From positions 1 to 64,000 of the forward strand of contig CAJQJL010000008.1 in NCBI GenBank assembly GCA_905478665.1: 64,000 bases of DNA, written 5' to 3'. Made by a program: the position numbers and the translations under genes. The notes under the pieces are model-generated. The model ran no database searches. It was not told the origin of the DNA and saw only the letters and a program-made list of their open reading frames with translations. Origin of the DNA: an uncultured Flavobacteriales bacterium (lineage in GTDB: Bacteria > Bacteroidota > Bacteroidia > Flavobacteriales_D > Crocinitomicaceae). This document shows positions 61,894 to 64,000 of the stretch, one piece after another. Each line of letters begins with the position of its first letter. Position 1 is the stretch's first letter.

Positions 61894-62946
61894 ATGAAGA
61901 AAATTATCACAATTGTTATAGCCGTTAGTGTGCTCTCTTTTCTAGGATACTATGCCTACAAACTATCTTCAAACAAAGGAAAATCAGATACGGAACTCAT
62001 TGAGTTTAACATTGAGGATGTCGAAGGTGTTGATCGTGTCATCATCTCGGATGCATTCGGAAAAACCTTTGAAGTGATCAAGGGAGACAAAGGAATTTGG
62101 ACAGACAAAAATGGTGGATGCATTGCTCAGGAGCCTGTTGGCTTTATGTTAGAGGCGATTAAGAACATCGAGTTCAAAGGATACTTGCCAGACAATTCGC
62201 ATGCGCATTACACAAAGATGATGTCTACCCAGCACACGAAGGTTGAAATATTCGAGAATGGTGAATGGGCAAAAACATGGTACATGGGACCTGCCGCACA
62301 AGATCATTACGGACAAATTATGCTACTGGATGACAAGGTCTACGGAAAGAGTACAACGCCTGTCATGATGAAAATTAAAGGCCTCAACGGCATCATTGAA
62401 CCACGCTTTTTCGCTGATGCACGTAAATGGATGTGTACAAACATTTTTAGCGTTCCAATCAGTAAAATCTCAAAGGTAGACATCAAGTTCAACGAGGAAA
62501 AAGAAAGAAGCTTTACTGTTGTGAAAGACGGAAGCAAAATGAATGTATATCAGCAAGGGAAGGTCCTCAACAATGTTGATACAGCAATGATCTTTAGATA
62601 CTTGAACAATTATCAAAAGATTCACTTCGAAAAACCAAATTACACGCTCAATGACAAACAAATTGACAGTGTAAAAGCGACAAGACCCTTTTGCGTATTG
62701 ACCTTGAAGGAAACATCTGGAAAGACAACGAAGCTGAGATGTTTCAGAACAAAACGAAAGGAAGTGTCACAACAAGGTGTTATTGAATATAAGAACAATG
62801 ATCACGACCGCTTTTGGTGCCAATTGCCAAACGGTGAACTTGTACACTGTCAGTACTTCGTTTTCAATCCTCTCTTTCTAGGTCACATCTATTTCCCAAT
62901 GGATGTTTCTATGCTTGAGACAGCCGATGGCATCCCTGAAGAGTAG
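61894..62946 (+). CDS. DUF4340-like membrane-anchored protein after gldG
   Basis: A 350-aa protein with an N-terminal helix (IITIVIAVSVLSFLGYYAY), then a periplasmic domain with the strand ELIEFNIEDVEGVDRVIISDAFGKTFEVIKGDKGIWTDKNG that fits DUF4340-type repeats, commonly found after GldG-like genes. It has no known enzyme motif. It starts 8 nt after gldG and is likely in the same operon. Confidence 0.65.
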   Translation: MKKIITIVIAVSVLSFLGYYAYKLSSNKGKSDTELIEFNIEDVEGVDRVIISDAFGKTFEVIKGDKGIWTDKNGGCIAQEPVGFMLEAIKNIEFKGYLPDNSHAHYTKMMSTQHTKVEIFENGEWAKTWYMGPAAQDHYGQIMLLDDKVYGKSTTPVMMKIKGLNGIIEPRFFADARKWMCTNIFSVPISKISKVDIKFNEEKERSFTVVKDGSKMNVYQQGKVLNNVDTAMIFRYLNNYQKIHFEKPNYTLNDKQIDSVKATRPFCVLTLKETSGKTTKLRCFRTKRKEVSQQGVIEYKNNDHDRFWCQLPNGELVHCQYFVFNPLFLGHIYFPMDVSMLETADGIPEE

Positions 62947-63014
62947 CTAACAATTTGTTGATAACTCGTTGAAACCTCAGCGATTTTAGGTCATTCATAT
63001 TGACCCGAAATTGA

Positions 63015-63022
63015 TAGCTTTG
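63015..63022 (+). promoter_or_regulatory. Promoter -7 element for dnaN
   Basis: TAGCTTTG fits TAnnTTTG exactly and ends 23 nt before the dnaN ATG. No clear -33 element. Confidence 0.4.
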
Positions 63023-63045
63023 GGGTACAAATACAATTGTTTGAA

Positions 63046-64000
63046 ATGAATTTTGTAATCTCTAGTGCTTCACTGTTAAAGCACCTTCAAGGAATCTCTG
63101 GTGTACTTAGTACCAGTAATACATTGCCGATACTGGATAACTTCCTTTTTGAAATAAATGACGGTCGCCTAACAGTTTCTGCTTCCGATCTTGAAACAAC
63201 AATGCGTACTTCAATGAATATTGAAGCAAAGGAAGAAGGCAAGATTGCCATTCCAGCAAAGTTACTTCTCGACGTATTGAAGAATCTTCCAGATCAACCG
63301 TGTACGTTCACTGTTAGTATGGACAATTTCTCTATTGAGATTGCCTACGACAATGGAAAATCAAAAATGGTTGGATACAACGGTGAAGATTTCCCAAGAA
63401 CGCCAGGGCTGGAGAATGCCAATTCTATTCGTATTTCAGGAAGTATTCTTGGAAATGCGATCAACAAGACTTTATTCGCGACAGGTGTTGATGATTTGAG
63501 ACCTGTAATGAGCGGTGTGTTCTGTGAGTTCTCTCCAGAAAGTATCACCTTCGTTGCAACAGACGCGCACAAATTAGTACGTTACACACGAACAGATTCA
63601 CAAGCTTCAGGTAGCTCTTCTTTTATTCTACCTAAAAAACCTTTAAATCTTTTGAAGACGAACTTGTCGGGTGACGAAGAAGTACAATTGGAATACAACG
63701 ATTCAAACGCGGTATTTACATTTAATGACATTGTACTTATTTGCCGATTGATTGATGGTAAATATCCAAATTATGAGGCTGTGATTCCGAAAGAGAATCC
63801 GAATGTCCTTACAATTGATAGACTTCAGTTTTTAAGTTCAATTAAGCGTGTTTCGATCTTCGCGAACAAGACAACGCATCAGATCAAATTGAAACTTGCT
63901 GGATCAGAGCTTTCACTTTCTGCTGAGGATATTGATTTCTCAAACGAAGCCAACGAACGATTGACATGTAATTACTCGGGTGAAGACATGGAAATAGGGT
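63046..64000 (+). CDS. dnaN: DNA polymerase III sliding clamp DnaN (3' end outside window)
   Basis: Not in the ORF track because it runs off the edge. The ATG at 63046 opens MNFVISSSALLKHLQGISGV and continues STSNTLPILDNFLFEI, the clamp's first domain. LYS/ASP-rich strands, DLRPVMSGVFCEFSPESITFVATDAHKLVRY (second domain signature) and LICRLIDGKYPNYEAVIP (hydrophobic partner-cleft region) follow. About 318 of ~370 residues are present. It forms the ring that tethers DNA polymerase to DNA. Unlike in many bacteria, dnaA is not next to it here. Confidence 0.93.
   Translation, partial: MNFVISSASLLKHLQGISGVLSTSNTLPILDNFLFEINDGRLTVSASDLETTMRTSMNIEAKEEGKIAIPAKLLLDVLKNLPDQPCTFTVSMDNFSIEIAYDNGKSKMVGYNGEDFPRTPGLENANSIRISGSILGNAINKTLFATGVDDLRPVMSGVFCEFSPESITFVATDAHKLVRYTRTDSQASGSSSFILPKKPLNLLKTNLSGDEEVQLEYNDSNAVFTFNDIVLICRLIDGKYPNYEAVIPKENPNVLTIDRLQFLSSIKRVSIFANKTTHQIKLKLAGSELSLSAEDIDFSNEANERLTCNYSGEDMEIG

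Overview
The window reads as a chromosomal segment of a marine or freshwater Bacteroidota bacterium, most likely a flavobacterium-like lineage (class Flavobacteriia, perhaps Crocinitomicaceae). The signs are gliding/type IX secretion genes (gldF, gldG, several C-terminal sorting domains), a fused ccoNO cbb3 oxidase, a fused CcsBA cytochrome c maturation protein, a BshB1-type deacetylase, almost no Shine-Dalgarno sequences, and TAnnTTTG-like promoter elements. Both ends are cut: the left edge lies inside a TonB-dependent receptor and the right edge inside dnaN.

Layout. 1-8.8 kb: end of a TonB receptor with a thioredoxin-like partner, a VanX-like dipeptidase, a class I aminotransferase, a sorting-domain protein, an operon (sulfotransferase-like, 55-aa protein, AlkP-TPR protein), and a DUF983 + Crp/Fnr pair. 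9-11.5 kb: paaA-X-paaB-paaC, the ring-epoxidising core of phenylacetyl-CoA degradation, with an unusual GreA/B C-domain-like gene X inserted. 11.5-22.9 kb: an Fnr-like regulator diverging from a complete microaerobic respiration locus (hemN, ccoI, ccoS, ccoNO, ccoQ, ccoP, ccoG, ccoH, TauE-like). Three TGA-N6-TCA palindromes sit at the matching promoters, so the two Crp/Fnr proteins probably tie these loci to oxygen or redox state. 23-36 kb: mixed housekeeping and envelope genes (GNAT, alpha/beta hydrolase, VWA protein, YdeI/OmdA-like protein, cysteine desulfurase, glycosyltransferase, second GreA-C-like protein, BshB1, CcsBA, AsmA-like). 36-47 kb: cold-shock protein, TauE/SafE permease, secreted serine hydrolase, an AraC-regulated-looking cluster, small secreted proteins and a large type IX cargo protein.

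47.4-50.7 kb is the most unusual stretch. It has the structure of an integron gene-cassette array without an integrase. Cassettes on the minus strand carry a GNAT, a two-gene nucleotidyltransferase-like/DUF262 module and a lipoprotein. They are separated by two homologous attC-like sites of about 195 bp. In every cassette the first bases (GTTAGGT, GTTGTGC, GTTAGCA) are exactly complementary to that same cassette's distal core (ACCTAAC, GCACAAC, TGCTAAC), which is what insertion of circular cassettes predicts.

51-64 kb: RDD protein, a helical hypothetical protein, five copies of a 63-bp tandem repeat, small hypothetical genes with a thioredoxin-fold protein, purC flanked by REP-like palindromes, phoH, a SAM hydrolase family gene, an ABM monooxygenase, gldF-gldG (GldG with an extra N-terminal membrane domain), a DUF4340-like protein and the start of dnaN. 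No rRNA, tRNA, CRISPR array, transposase or integrase gene was recognised.
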